From contig CM068542.1 of NCBI GenBank assembly GCA_035048495.1, positions 40,639,109-40,703,108 of the forward strand: 64,000 bases of DNA. The letters are read 5' to 3'. The notes below the pieces were generated by a model. The model made no database searches, was not told the DNA's origin, and was given only the letters and a program-made list of their open reading frames with translations. The translations under genes were made by a program, and so were the position numbers. Source of the DNA: Euptelea pleiosperma (taxonomy: Eukaryota > Streptophyta > Magnoliopsida > Ranunculales > Eupteleaceae). This document shows positions 1 to 10,389 of the stretch, piece after piece; positions within the stretch are counted from its first letter, which is position 1; every line of letters begins with the position of its first letter.

Positions 1-132
1 CGGTCTTCATTCAATTCCACTAATGTCAATCATTGATCCCACCACTATTTTGCTGTTGGATCCTCACCAAATGGGGTACCATCATAATACCATGGATTGT
101 CATCAAACATTGGCACCACACAATGTAATGGA

Positions 133-999
133 CTAGTGGGTGCCCTGTGCCATCGGCACTCCTCGACAAAGAATTTGCCAAAATCAAGTGAGTAGCGGAG
201 ATCCACCGTCCATTTGGGGGAGGATTAGATCTCGGCCCTTCTTTGTTGATGCTTATAAGAGGGGGTATAAGTAGGGAGACAACCAATGTGTTTTGTTATA
301 TAGAATAGTAAATGGCCCATGCCCACGGCACTCCACGACAAAAGCGTTTGCAAAAATTGGGTGCCTTCGGCACTCAACGGTATAACGGACAGGGGCGTTA
401 CCATTTTTTCCATTATAACAGCTGTTATAACGGATTGTAACGCACAAAGGGAGAAATGGAAAAATAACATAAATAACAAAAAATAACAGTGTTGAAATTT
501 AAATTTTGAATAAATTGATGTCAAATGAAGTAGATTGAGTGGCTGAAATCTAACAGTCCACATTAGATCAATGGATTTGATCTCAACCACTCTTTATCTA
601 ACCGTCCACATTAGATTGATGGATAAGATAAGAGAATACAATTGAGTTGTCTTGTTATATGCATGGGTGGCCCGTGTCCGCGGCACTTTCCAACAAAGTG
701 TTTGTCAAAATCGGGTGGGAATTAAATTTCAGCCATCAATATGAAGCATAGTTGATCTCAGCCACTCATTATTGATGCTATATAAGATAATAGAGGGTAT
801 AACACAACTACTGTCACTTGTTATATAGATAGTGGGTGGCCCGTGCCCACTGCGCTATCCAACAAAGCGTTTGCCAAAATCAAGTGTGAGTGGCTGAGAT
901 CCACCATCTATTTTGGAGATAAGATCTTGGCCCTTCTTTGTTGAAACATATAAGAGGGGTTATAAGTGGGGAGACAACTTCCCTGTTTTGTTATATAGA
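133..999 (-). mobile_element. Helitron-like non-autonomous element (867 bp)
   Basis: Read on the minus strand, it starts TCTATATAAC at 999 and ends CTAG at 133. The flanking base is A before the start and T after the end, which is the Helitron insertion signature (between A and T, no target duplication). Hairpin-forming GTGCC/GGCAC-type motifs lie about 10 bases before CTAG-like junctions in this family, matching the classical 3' hairpin. Internally it has the same block order as 32810-33632 on the plus strand: two short blocks, a long block containing an AT-rich AACGG segment, and a final block. It lies in what would be intron 3 of the minus-strand GH5 gene. No coding capacity is visible. 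The class is inferred from the ends. Confidence 0.65.
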
Positions 1000-1167
1000 T
1001 GTATGATGGTGTGAGTCTCATGATCATTATATTATGGTGGCCTATCACGATGTTTACCACCGTTCGATGAAGATCAAACCTGACGAATGGTGCAACATAG
1101 CGACATACACTGAGTTATGGGTAAAGTCCATAATTAATGGGTTAACCAAGAGCGAGGAAATTAATAC

Positions 1168-2080
1168 CTGCAAGAAAAGTCCATTGGATGCTTTGATGCG
1201 AACTCGATTGTGATCGTTTGGATTCCTCACAATCTGAAACGTTTCTGATGTAATTGGGGTATTAGCAACCGCAACTATGTTCTTCCATTTCCCTTGACCG
1301 TTAAGTCCAACAAACTGTTTATTGAACACCCTCAAATTAAAAGTTGACTCGTTCACCCTCCATAACTGCGCTCAAGCAAGACAGATATTAGAATTATGGA
1401 TTAAAATTTAAAACAAATTAAAGGTTGGAAAAAATTTATATGCAGAGGACGACTCTTGTAGCCCTACATAACTCATTCTTTTGGGCCCCACTGGCCACCC
1501 AAATCAACGGCTAGAATCAAACCTAAAAAAGTAGAAAAATCTACAGTTAGAGATAACCAATCAGGTAGATTTTTGATAAGAATATCCAACAAGGGGTAGG
1601 CTAAACATCCATGCGGTTAGTGGGGCCAAAAAGAATTCGCTATGTAGGGCCACGAGAGTCCTCTGCATCAATAATTCTTCATGAAGAAGTACCCACCCGG
1701 AAGGTTTCCCAACCAGAAGCATCTGTGCGATTTGCCACTACGATCGTTCCACCACCTCTCTCGGGGCAGAGATACTTCTTTAACTTGGTAGACAGAAATT
1801 GCACTTGGGTTCCATCCTAATAAGATCGAGGAAAAGGAAAGAAGCCATAAGCAAAGGAGTTAAAACTAATAAAATGTGGCATTTAAATTTTAAATAATAA
1901 AATTACCAGAAGATCATTGTTGGGTATATTATCAAAGAGAGATGGTTTCATCCACCCTTCTGCAACAAGCCAACCTCCAAGATTCACAGCTTTATACGGC
2001 AAATTTGCGCTTAGAACAAACGAAAGAGAAAGAGAGACAACACATATGAAGAGAGGTAGAAAATTAGTAACTCTCCTCAT
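1168..2080 (-). CDS. Glucan 1,3-beta-glucosidase-like GH5 protein, N-terminal part (exons 1-3)
   Basis: Three exons are visible on the minus strand: 2080-1907 (174 nt), 1816-1697 (120 nt) and 1365-1168 (198 nt), each with GT/AG borders and phase 0. The start is the ATG at 2078-2080, opening a hydrophobic signal peptide (MRRVTNFLPLFICVVSLSLS) followed by the family hallmark VNLGGWLVAEGW. Exons 2 and 3 encode the beta-trefoil, fascin-like region that precedes the GH5 barrel in this plant family. Exons 2 and 3 have exactly the lengths of their counterparts in the plus-strand paralogue at 6306, and no stop or frameshift is present. The catalytic GH5 exons would lie left of base 1, beyond a Helitron-like insertion at 133-999. 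It could be an intact gene running out of the window or a 3'-truncated copy; the window cannot tell. Confidence 0.8.
1441..1668. repeat. MITE, family B, in intron 2 of the minus-strand GH5 gene
   Basis: The arms begin TGCAGAGGAC on the left and end with its complement GTCCTCTGCA on the right, and both continue into a CCCTACATA motif. The interior has the GGATGTTTAGCC-type arm (here as complement, GGCTAAACATCCATGCGG) shared with 7425-7797 and about 61895-62200. No clear target duplication was found. It lies wholly in the intron between exons 3 and 2. Confidence 0.65.
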
Positions 2081-2208
2081 CTTCTCTCTTCTTTGCAATC
2101 CTCAGAAACTGGGAGGAGTCAGTTCTGCATAATATTCACAGCTTTATATTATCAGTGCTGTACAATTACCATTGATCCATTTGAAGTCAATGAAGCTGTG
2201 AGAATTGA

Positions 2209-2323
2209 AGTGCCACCTGTCCTGGGGTTAAAGGTCAGGACCCATTAACTGTAGTTGCTTTTTCTCCACTGTTAAGGGTAACTACAGTTAATGGGGCCAT
2301 TTAACTTCAGCATAGGTGGCACT
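2209..2323. repeat. Short foldback element (MITE-like)
   Basis: AGTGCCACCT at the left end is matched by AGGTGGCACT at the right end, and an inner pair (TTAACTGTAGTT / AACTACAGTTAA) extends the stem. The result is a 115-bp hairpin with a short loop, just upstream of the minus-strand GH5 gene. It has no coding potential. It may contribute promoter sequence to that gene, but that is inference. Confidence 0.6.
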
Positions 2324-3085
2324 TTAGTATAAGTGGCAGGATCACTGGATCAAAAAAAAAATCGATCTATCATTTGTTTGGTAGCGAGTCTTCGGCGCAA
2401 GACACGCGTGTTGGAGGTCTGCATCATGGTGCGTGCACAAGGAGGTGTTCTTTTGCAAGTAGGCGTTTGGTATACAAGTTGGCTTGGTGCGTGCATAACC
2501 GAGCATGCCTGAAAGATATGTATGTCTTGATTCTAATGTATTTTGAGTTTGGTTTTGCTTCATTATGGCTTCTTGACCGGAGGGCATTCTGGTCAACCTT
2601 TCTGATTCACTCCTAGTCAGTTGACTAGGAATTTGGATTTGGATTTCCTAAACTTGGAAGCTTTGCAGAGATGGGTACACCCAATTAATACAAATTCAAA
2701 ACTGCTTACTTGGGTGGTTCGTGTCTGACTTCAGGGCAATTCGTATAATTGGGCCGGATATATACGGGTGCTCTGGTATTAAAAATTTTGATACAAAATT
2801 CTGGATCATAGATTTTTCCTAGCCTAAATGTCTATTCAAGGAAAACTGGTCACAAACCCGCCCAAAATGAAATTTAGGAATTGATCATAGAAAAAGGTTT
2901 TCAAGTACAAGTAGCTGTCTGAGCTGCATCAATTATTTGTGGGCTTGGAATGCGCTTAGATTATGAAGCCCATCATGTCGGTAAATCAATTGTAGTTGCC
3001 ATGGTATGATTTGACTTTAGACCACCCTAGGTGAGGCCCATTAAAAGCAAAAACTGATCCAGGTCGTCCAATTGATACTTAGATG

Positions 3086-3237
3086 CATGGTTCAAAGTCT
3101 CCGGAGCCCACCGATCTGATCCAGACCAAGCTCTGTCTCGCCCTGAGATCACTGCTTTATAAAGGATTTCCACTTTGTCTCAGGCGAGATGGGCCAATCC
3201 CGATCCGCCCCACCGATCCCGAGGCTTTGAACCTTGG
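3086..3237. mobile_element. MITE (152 bp) with 7-bp target duplication
   Basis: TTAGATG flanks the element at 3079-3085 and again at 3238-3244. The terminal arms are inverted: GGTTCAAAGTCTCCGG near the left end and CCGAGGCTTTGAACC near the right. The interior carries further inverted CACCGATC/GATCCGCCCCACCGATC blocks. The superfamily is not determined. Confidence 0.65.
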
Positions 3238-3785
3238 TTAGATGGAAACAATAAATAAAATCAAGATTCCTACCCTTAGACGTGGACTAACAAAAGCTAA
3301 AAGTCAATAATAAAAGTAGGGTTATGGTGTTGACCAAATTAATGTGGCATCCGCAATGTTGACCAAATTGGATGATCTGAAACATTGATTGATCAGATTC
3401 ATCTTTTGTATAGGTAGCTTGGAAAATCTGCTCAGGTCAACTATATTTGGTCAAAGATGGCTTTGGTGACCAATTAAATGGTCGGTGTAAATCCTTTTTC
3501 TAATTAAGTGTCCTGTTTGTCCCTCCTCTCCTGTCTGGTGCGGAAGCATTCATCACGGTCAAAATTTTCTCAGTCTACTCATCCTACGATTAGGCGGGAT
3601 TCATGAAGCTTTATGCTCAACCAGTCTTTTATGGAGTCTCCACTATGATGTCTTCTCTCCCCTGAGACCACAAATCCATTTCTTTAAATTTTTAAAAAGT
3701 CTCAATTACCCCCCAATGGCTTTTATTCACTACAGTAATCAAGCCTAAGAAAAATTAAGTTTGGTTGATTGCCTTTAGGCATGGT

Positions 3786-3870
3786 TTTAAAAACGGCCGT
3801 AATCATGAAAATAACGGGCGACCCCAAATCCGTATAAAGGGGCTTAGCGTTGTAACCGCCGTTATTTTAG
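3786..3870. repeat. Fragment of the AACGG-rich element family
   Basis: It contains AAAAACGGCCGTAA, AATAACGGGCG and CCGCCGTTATTTT, the words that define the larger element at 10674-11089. No boundaries are visible, so it is a degenerate fragment. Confidence 0.45.
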
Positions 3871-4003
3871 AAGAAAAAAAATATGCTCTTTTATAGGTTT
3901 TTTTTGAAAAAACAATGATATTAATATTATGTTCATTTTTTTTACTCTGGTGACCCCTTATAACAGATGGTAACATTAAGGGCAGATAATTTTTTTAATT
4001 TAG

Positions 4004-4478
4004 TAACACCCCCTTGAAATTTGAAAGTACTTAGCAATACCCCCTTATACTTTCCAACTTTAGGATTACCCCGTTGACCTAGTTTAACAGTGGTTGACTT
4101 AAGTTAAAATGGACTTAGATCACATGTCGTTAGCATTGTACTTGCAAATGGTCCTTCCATAACGTCAGTCAAATGGTGGTTAAATTAGGTCTAGTGGGTT
4201 AATCCTGAAGTTTGAAAGTATAAGGGAGTATTACTAATGGCACAGGCTCCCGTGACTGGCCTTTTATAACAGGCTCACATGGGCAGGCCTTGTCAGGTGT
4301 GGATTCTGAGAATCAAGGTGGTCTACTTTGGCAAAAAGTATATGTGTGTTCATCGTTTTCACAACCATTGGATTCTTGGAATCCACGCCTGACAAGGACT
4401 GTTCTGTGAGCCTGTTATAAAAGGCGGGTCATGGGAGCCGACCCATTACTAATTACTTACAAATTTCAGGGGGTGCTA
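4004..4478. repeat. TIR repeat (TAACACCCCCTTGAAATTT ends), interrupted by a second MITE
   Basis: The left end TAACACCCCCTTGAAATTT is matched in inverted orientation by AAATTTCAGGGGGTGCTA at the right end. Without the inserted element at 4239-4444 it would be about 260 bp. A related copy at about 36393-36610 (shared words AGTTTAACAGTGGTTGACTT, GCAAGTACAATGC in either orientation, and TATAAGGG near the right end) lacks the insertion. Confidence 0.65.
4239..4444. mobile_element. Mutator-type MITE (206 bp), 9-bp target duplication
   Basis: Perfect 9-bp direct repeats ATTACTAAT sit at 4230-4238 and 4445-4453. Inside them are long inverted arms: GGCTCCCGTGAC...CCTTTTATAACAGGCTCAC on the left and GTGAGCCTGTTATAAAAGG...GTCATGGGAGCC on the right. 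A 9-bp duplication plus long TIRs is typical of Mutator-like elements, hence the class assignment. The insertion lies inside the repeat at 4004-4478. Confidence 0.8.
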
Positions 4479-5405
4479 CAAAAACACCCTAAAGGTAAAG
4501 TGAGAGGGGCATTTCAGTCAAATGAAAAAAAATATTTCTTAAAAGAGGTAAAAGTTCTTTGAAAAGTCAATTCCCTGTTTGAGGGACTAGTGTAGCACGT
4601 TTTAAAAAACTCCACCAACCAATTGAGCAATGAGCATTGCATTGCATTGCCAGTGGGGAATTTATTTCATTAAGTAGTGATTTTGATCCTTGACTTTATG
4701 TTTTCATGAGTGAAGTGTAGAAAGGTAGAACAATGGAGTGGGTAAAAGAAAGTAAATTCAAGCACATGAAACTTGAATCAACACTTTCTGACATATGTAA
4801 GCTCGCACAACCGTAGGACTAGTCCCATCACCAATGTGTGGGATACCTGCGTTATCAAAAAATAAACACTTTCTGACATATAAATCATTTTTCTGTATAA
4901 TTTAGTGTTGATCGCCATATAGAGCCTAAGTTGAACAAATCTTCTTAATTCTTTTTTCCTCTTCAAAATCTTGTAGAAAACCTAAACTATCACATTTCTG
5001 GCTTTCTCGATACTGTTATAAAGTATGCATGTTCAACTCTACTTGATTAGGCTGCGTTTGGGTAAGTTTTAAAACTGCAATAAGTCATCGAAAGAACTTT
5101 GCGATTGGTAAAACATAAAAAGTACTTCTTTAAAGCCCAATAAATTCCCAAATCACCATAAGTACTAGAAGACATTTGTGGGAAGCCGCCCTTATAAAAA
5201 AATTCTTATGTTTATCCATAAAAATAAAAAAAATTTGTAATATGAGAAGTACCTTTTTGTATACTAATATTTTTTTAACTTTTGCCACAAAAAAAAAACA
5301 CTTTTTTATTAAATGCCATAGAAAGGCTTTAAAAAAATATTTTTTTACAGAAAATCGTAGAAATGGCCAAACAACTTAACTCAATCATTTTACATATTAG
5401 TGTTA

Positions 5406-5773
5406 GGGTCATGATCAAAGGACACAAATTTTCAAACCAATTTTAGGGTACCCACATGGAAGATAAATCAGTGACTGATTTTGAGTATGATCCCCTCACC
5501 ATATAGATCACTCCTATAAAAAAAATCAGCCCATTCTGAAACTTCTAACCTCATCAAATGTGGGTTTCAAGTTAACGGTAAAAAATAAAGGGTCCATAAT
5601 TCTTCAACTAGTAAACCAGACTACGAATATCAGAATAATTTGAATTTTTGTGAGGGCGATCTCCTCACCGTATAGACCATCTTCACCAATCCAAAACTTC
5701 TAATTTATATATTGGCCCCCACCAATTTGTTGGTGTGAAATTTTGTGTCCCCTGATCCTGATCCTGATCCTTG
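5406..5773. mobile_element. MITE family F (368 bp)
   Basis: GTGTTA flanks both sides (5400-5405 and 5774-5779). The ends carry inverted GGACACAAATTTTC / AAATTTTGTGTCC arms. The interior GTACCCACATGGAAGAT...GATGATCTCCTCACC-type blocks are shared with the interrupted copy at 27667-29404, whose reconstructed length (366 bp) is nearly identical. It lies between the two GH5 genes. Confidence 0.65.
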
Positions 5774-6030
5774 GTGTTATTGGATAAGCACTTGAGATAA
5801 GCTTTAAGCTTAATTAACCATGCAAGCTAAGAAAGAAATTACGGAGGAATATTTACTTAGTCAAAGGAAGGCTATGGATCCATTGAACCACCAAATTGAG
5901 GTACTGGGTTGACCCCGTTCTTCTAGAAAGCCACCAAATTGAGCTACAATTTACGGTGGCAGGCGCCGGTCGGCGTGGCGCCACTAACCATCTATTTTGC
6001 GGGCGTCGCTGTTAATATTTACTTTGAACT

Positions 6031-6038
6031 TATAAAAA
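6031..6038 (+). promoter_or_regulatory. Probable TATA box of the plus-strand GH5 gene
   Basis: TATAAAAA lies 268 bp upstream of the ATG at 6306, with no other strong TATA closer. It implies a 5' leader of about 240 nt starting near 6063. The spacing is plausible but unproven. Confidence 0.4.
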
Positions 6039-6305
6039 GGATTCCTATCTAGAACTCCAGCGAGGCAACAAGAGAACAACAACAGAAGGCCACGCTCTTT
6101 AGTTAGGTCCGATGCTCAGACCATTAATAATCAAGTAAACAAAACAAAACGTTTCAAACTATGCCACATGTCAACTGATCCACCACTCATATAAGATTTT
6201 TCAACTCCCAATTGGTCAACCTTCTAGATCGTTGACATTGCTGATCTGTTTTATTTCCTATTTCAAGCAAAGCTCTCATCCACCAGCAAAAGAGAAAGAA
6301 AAAAA

Positions 6306-9294
6306 ATGGCAATCTACTCATTGAGGCGGATACTAAGGTTCTTTCTACTTTCTTGGTTCTTTTCTCTTTCATTAGCTGCAAGGATGAACCCTAATTTCCG
6401 GATTAAAGCAGTTAATCTCGGCGGTTGGCTCGTTACTGAAGGGTGGATAAAACCATCTCTCTTTGATGGAATACCCAATAAAGATTTCTTGGTATATGCC
6501 GCTTTCTTCCGTTATTGGTTTCTGGTTTTATGTACTCTACTCTTTAGTTCTTATTATTGTTTTGATCTTTACTAGGATGGAAGCCAACTTCAATTCAAAT
6601 CTGTAAAATTCGGAAAGTATCTAAGTGCCGAGCTTGGTGGGGGTACGATCATAGTTGCGAACCGAACAACTGCTTCAGGATGGGAAGCGTTCAGAGTAAG
6701 ATTATTACAATGTTCTAATTTGAATTTCCATGAAGAACTTGATTTCTTTGTTGGTTTTCTCATTATTTTTTTTGTTTTTTTTTTCTTGGGTGTGTGTGTG
6801 TGTGTGTAGTTGTGGAGGATCAATGAGACAACTTTTAATTTCAGGGTGTTCAATAGACAGTTTGTGGGACTGAATAAACAAGGAGATGGGATCACCATAG
6901 TAGCCGTCTCAAATACGTCTGGTTTATCGGAAACATTCGAGATTGTGAGAAAAGCTGATGATCTAAATCGCGTTCGTATAAAAGCACCAAATGGGTTTTT
7001 CCTGCAGGTAATTTCTTCTTTAATTAGTAGTAAAGCAGCATTTAGTTTGTGAGCATTTAAAGTTCTCTGCAGGAAATAAAAAATTTCAAACTAAAATTTA
7101 ATTTTCTTTTGAAATTGTTATTTCTACAGTAAATAATCAAGCTATGGTAACAGTGCATGTGTAAGTGGTATTTTCAATCTTGATCGAGTGGTATTTTTAA
7201 ATAAACAGGTGAAGACGGAGGAATTGGTGACAGCTGATTTCGAAGGCAATCATGGATGGGGAGACGACGATCCGTCTGTTTTCGACATAAGGGTTGCTAG
7301 CCCCCTCCGTGGCGAGTTTCAAATTACAAACGGTTACGGGCCGGATAAAGCCCCACAAGTTATGAGGGTGAGACTGTGAGAGACAATACCACTCTTAACA
7401 AGTTTACATAAATATATGGAAAAAGATGTAACAAGGTATGCCTGAAACTTTTTCACATGCGGAAACACTATTTTTGTTACTCACCACTGTCATCTGGGCC
7501 CACTGACCGCATGGATGTCTATCCCACCCCTTGGTGGATATACACACCAAAACTCACCCTGATTGGTAATCTATAACCATTAGATTTTAAACACTTTTTA
7601 GCACTTTCTAAGGTGTTCTTATAGCCTGTTGAATGCAACCATTTTTTAGTACTAAAACCAATGGCTAAAAATCATCGAACAAGTTGATTTTTGCTATGAA
7701 TGTCTACTAAGGGGTGGGTAAACATCCATGCGGTCAGTTGGCCCATATGGCAGCAGCTTCCGCATTTGAAAAGATCTCAGGTATACCTTGTTACATCACG
7801 ACCCTAATTATATTTACTTTTGGATGAGGTTGAGTCAGTGCCACACTACAATTATCCTATTAAAATATAAACTTTTTTGAAAGTTTAGTGACCATCTCAA
7901 TCACTAAACTTTTTCACTTTACATGTACCCATGACATTACAACCCATGTCATCTTAGAAATTTAAACTTTCTGTCGAGTTTACCAGCTTTAGTGATTGAG
8001 ATGGGTCACTAAAGAAAGTGACGAGAAGTGGACTCTTGGATATAGAGGCACTGTTGAGCAAAGCTGTTTTCGTGTATCAGCAAAGAAGTCCCTCTAATCC
8101 ACCCTTGATCATCATTATGATAAAACGATTCTATGGATGTCAGGAGCACTGGAGCACATACATCGTTGAAAATGATTTTAAGTTCATATCCGAGAATGGT
8201 TTAAATGCTGTAAGAATTCCAGTTGGATGGTGGATAGCAAGTGATCCAACGCCACCGAAACCTTATGTTGGAGGATCCTTGAAAGCCTTAGACAACGCTT
8301 TCTCGTGGGCACAGTAAGTATCAGCAAATTAATCACTTTCTTTGGCTAATCAACCAAAACTATAGGTTAAGAAAATTTATAATTGATGGACTGTTTGCAG
8401 TAAATATGGTGTGAAGGTCATAATTGATCTACACGCAGCGAAGGGTTCGCAGAATGGTTTTGAACACAGCTCGTCCAGAGATGGATTTATTGATTGGGGA
8501 CAGACCGACGACAACATACAGGAGACTGTTGCAGTTATAGACTTTCTAACTGCCAGGTTCATAATTTCGCCTTTTACAAAAGATCAATCCGATCGATCAC
8601 TTCTTATTCAATGGTTATGTTGTTCAAACTGCAACGCATCAGGCTTTATTCTTTGGACACGTGTAGGTACGCCAAGAGCCCGAGCCTTCTCGCAGTCGAG
8701 CTGATCAACGAACCTCTCTCACCCGGAGTAACTCTGGAGAGCATGAAAAAGTACTACAAAGCAGGTTATGATGCCGTACGAAAGCACTCGTCGAATGCTT
8801 ACGTGGTGATGTCAAACCGGTTAGGACCGGCTGATCCGAGGGAGCTCTTTCCTCTTGCCAGTGGCCTCAAGGGCTCTGTCATTGATGTCCATTACTACAA
8901 CCTATTCAGTGATGTATTTGACAACATGACAGTTCAAGATAACATTGACTTCGTCAACACCAACCGATCAACCCAATTGAACAATGTGATTACATCCAAC
9001 GGTCCCCTCATTTTTGTTGGTAAGTATTAACGATCATCTAGTGGGCCAACAATCTACTTTTTAATTGATGGTAGGTCCAGGGTTTGATGTTGGATCATGG
9101 AACCATTTGCAGGGGAATGGGTAGCTGAGTGGCAAGTCAGGGGAGCAACAAAGGAGGACTACCAGAGGTTTGCGAAGGCCCAATTAGAGGTGTTTGGGCG
9201 TGCAACGTTCGGATGGGCTTATTGGACACTGAGGAACGTGAACAACCACTGGAGTTTGGAGTGGATGATCAAGAACAACTATATAAAGCTCTAG
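6306..9294 (+). CDS. Glucan 1,3-beta-glucosidase-like GH5 protein, complete (8 exons, 507 aa)
   Basis: Exons: 6306-6491, 6576-6695, 6810-7007, 7209-7367, 8144-8313, 8401-8556, 8667-9019, 9113-9294. All introns are GT/AG, all phases agree, and the stop TAG is at 9292-9294. Residues 1-24 form a signal peptide, so the protein should be secreted or apoplastic. Residues about 35-60 carry VNLGGWLVTEGW. Residues about 63-221 form the fascin-like beta-trefoil region. The GH5 barrel follows, with NGLNAVRIPVGWW, VIIDLHAAKG, the acid/base Glu345 in LINEP, DVHYY, the nucleophile Glu449 in GEWVAEW (codon beside the last intron) and FGWAYWTLRN. Known relatives hydrolyse beta-1,3-glucans (exo-type) in the cell wall; substrate here is inferred. 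Intron 4 (776 bp) contains two foldback elements. It is divergent to the paralogue at 2080, about 4.2 kb apart. Length is normal for the family and nothing is broken. Confidence 0.92.
7425..7797. repeat. MITE, family B, in intron 4 of the plus-strand GH5 gene
   Basis: The ends are inverted: GATGTAACAAGGTAT on the left and ATACCTTGTTACATC on the right. Inner arms CCACTGACCGCATGGATGT and ACATCCATGCGGTCAGTTGG pair as well. The element is 373 bp, lies wholly between exon 4 and exon 5, and shares its inner arms with copies at 1441-1668 and about 61895-62200. Confidence 0.75.
7884..8013. repeat. Foldback element in intron 4 of the plus-strand GH5 gene
   Basis: TTTAGTGACCATCTCAATC near the left end pairs with GATTGAGATGGGTCACTAAA at the right. 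The stem is about 26 bp with about 80 bases between arms, and it ends about 130 bp before exon 5. Confidence 0.6.
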
Positions 9295-9782
9295 CTATCA
9301 CTACTATACTGTTTATTTCCTTTTATTTTTGTTTAATTAGAATAAGTGCGTTATTCCATTCTGGAAGATCAATTACATTGAATATTGATTCTGACCATCT
9401 ATTCTGTTGACAATCTTTTGGATAGTCAAAGTTATGGAGAATGACCCGGAAAGAAAAACATATCCTTGGATGTGTATGTCATTAAGCCTATAGTTTTTGT
9501 AGACCATAGATCATATTGAATTCTGCTCTCCATTGAGATGTTCACATTAATACAAAAGAATCATATCCAAACAAATCAGGCTCAAGTATTGCCCCCAAAC
9601 TCCCTAAATGTCAGGGGGAGGGTCTCTGTCAGACTACGCTGGGAGCTAAGGTCCTGGGAAACGGGGTCACCTCCAGTTAGGTCAAAACCTTACTGGACTC
9701 ATAACAAGAAGTAATGAACTCGATTTTTTCTAATTTAAATCTCCATTCCCACTCCCTCATAACAAGAAGCTTCTACTTGAAA
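9295..9782. other. 3' flank of the GH5 gene, nothing recognised
   Basis: It presumably includes the 3' UTR. I see no RNA gene, element border or reading frame I can support here. Confidence 0.4.
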
Positions 9783-10156
9783 TGCCATGGCTCGGATTCC
9801 ATAATCTTGGTTTTATCTTTGAAGCAGTTGAACTTATAGAGAAAGTAGCCATTATCAAGAGAGAATACAGCAACTTCCCCCTTCACCTTCCACAGCCTAT
9901 CTACAGATTCCTTCACAGCTAAAAAAAGTGGTCTCCCCAACAAAACAGCCCGCCAAAGAGTCCTTTCGGACGAAAATACTCTTTGAAAATCATCTTCTGA
10001 TATTGACAACTTAAGCTTCCCCTCTTCAAACACAGGCTCAACAAATTCGAGCCCTCCAGAAACCTCATTCTTACAAGAACCCCCAAACAAAGAACTCCAG
10101 CTATGAGCATTAGAAGATGTAGGAGAGGCATGATGCTCACCTGAGGTGGCCATCAA
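9783..10156 (-). pseudogene. LINE ORF1 fragment (DUF4283 domain)
   Basis: An open frame of about 125 codons on the minus strand ends in the DUF4283 pattern: EGKLKLSISEDDF near residue 45, then W-R-A-V-L-LGRPLF, then VFSLDNGYFLYKFNCFKDK and a terminal EPWHF. In plants this domain opens ORF1 of L1-type LINEs. The fragment stops there, with no zinc knuckle, so it is a truncated remnant. It is in opposite orientation to the LINE remnant that begins about 250 bp to its right. Confidence 0.65.
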
Positions 10157-10230
10157 TGGTAGAAGTTGGAATTAGAATTGGTTGAATTTTGGAATTGTAG
10201 CAAGCTTGTTTGTTAAGAAAATGATTTCGA

Positions 10231-10360
10231 GGGGTGAAACACGAGGAATTCCCAAGAGGTCACCCGTCTTAGTACTACTCTCGCGGCCCAAGCACACTTA
10301 ACAGCACGCTTAACTGTAGAGTTCTGATGGGATCCAGTGCACTAGTGTTGGGAGCTTGTT
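10231..10360 (-). pseudogene. 5S rRNA-derived sequence (pseudogene)
   Basis: Read on the minus strand it follows the plant 5S rRNA gene closely: GGATCCCATCAGAACTCTAC (Pol III A-box/C-box area), then AAGCGTGCT, GGGC, GAGAGTAGTACTAAGACGGG and GTGACCTCTTGGGAATTCC, ending GTGTTTCACCCC. It differs from a functional gene by an insertion of about 12 bases near 10297, which repeats the AGCAC/TTAA words, and by several substitutions in the internal promoter. It is a single copy, not an array. It could instead be part of a Cassandra-type TRIM LTR or a 5S-derived SINE, both of which carry 5S-like sequence; no LTR ends were identified. Confidence 0.7.
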
Positions 10361-10389
10361 GGTCGGCTTAAGCTATTTTGGTGTATTTC

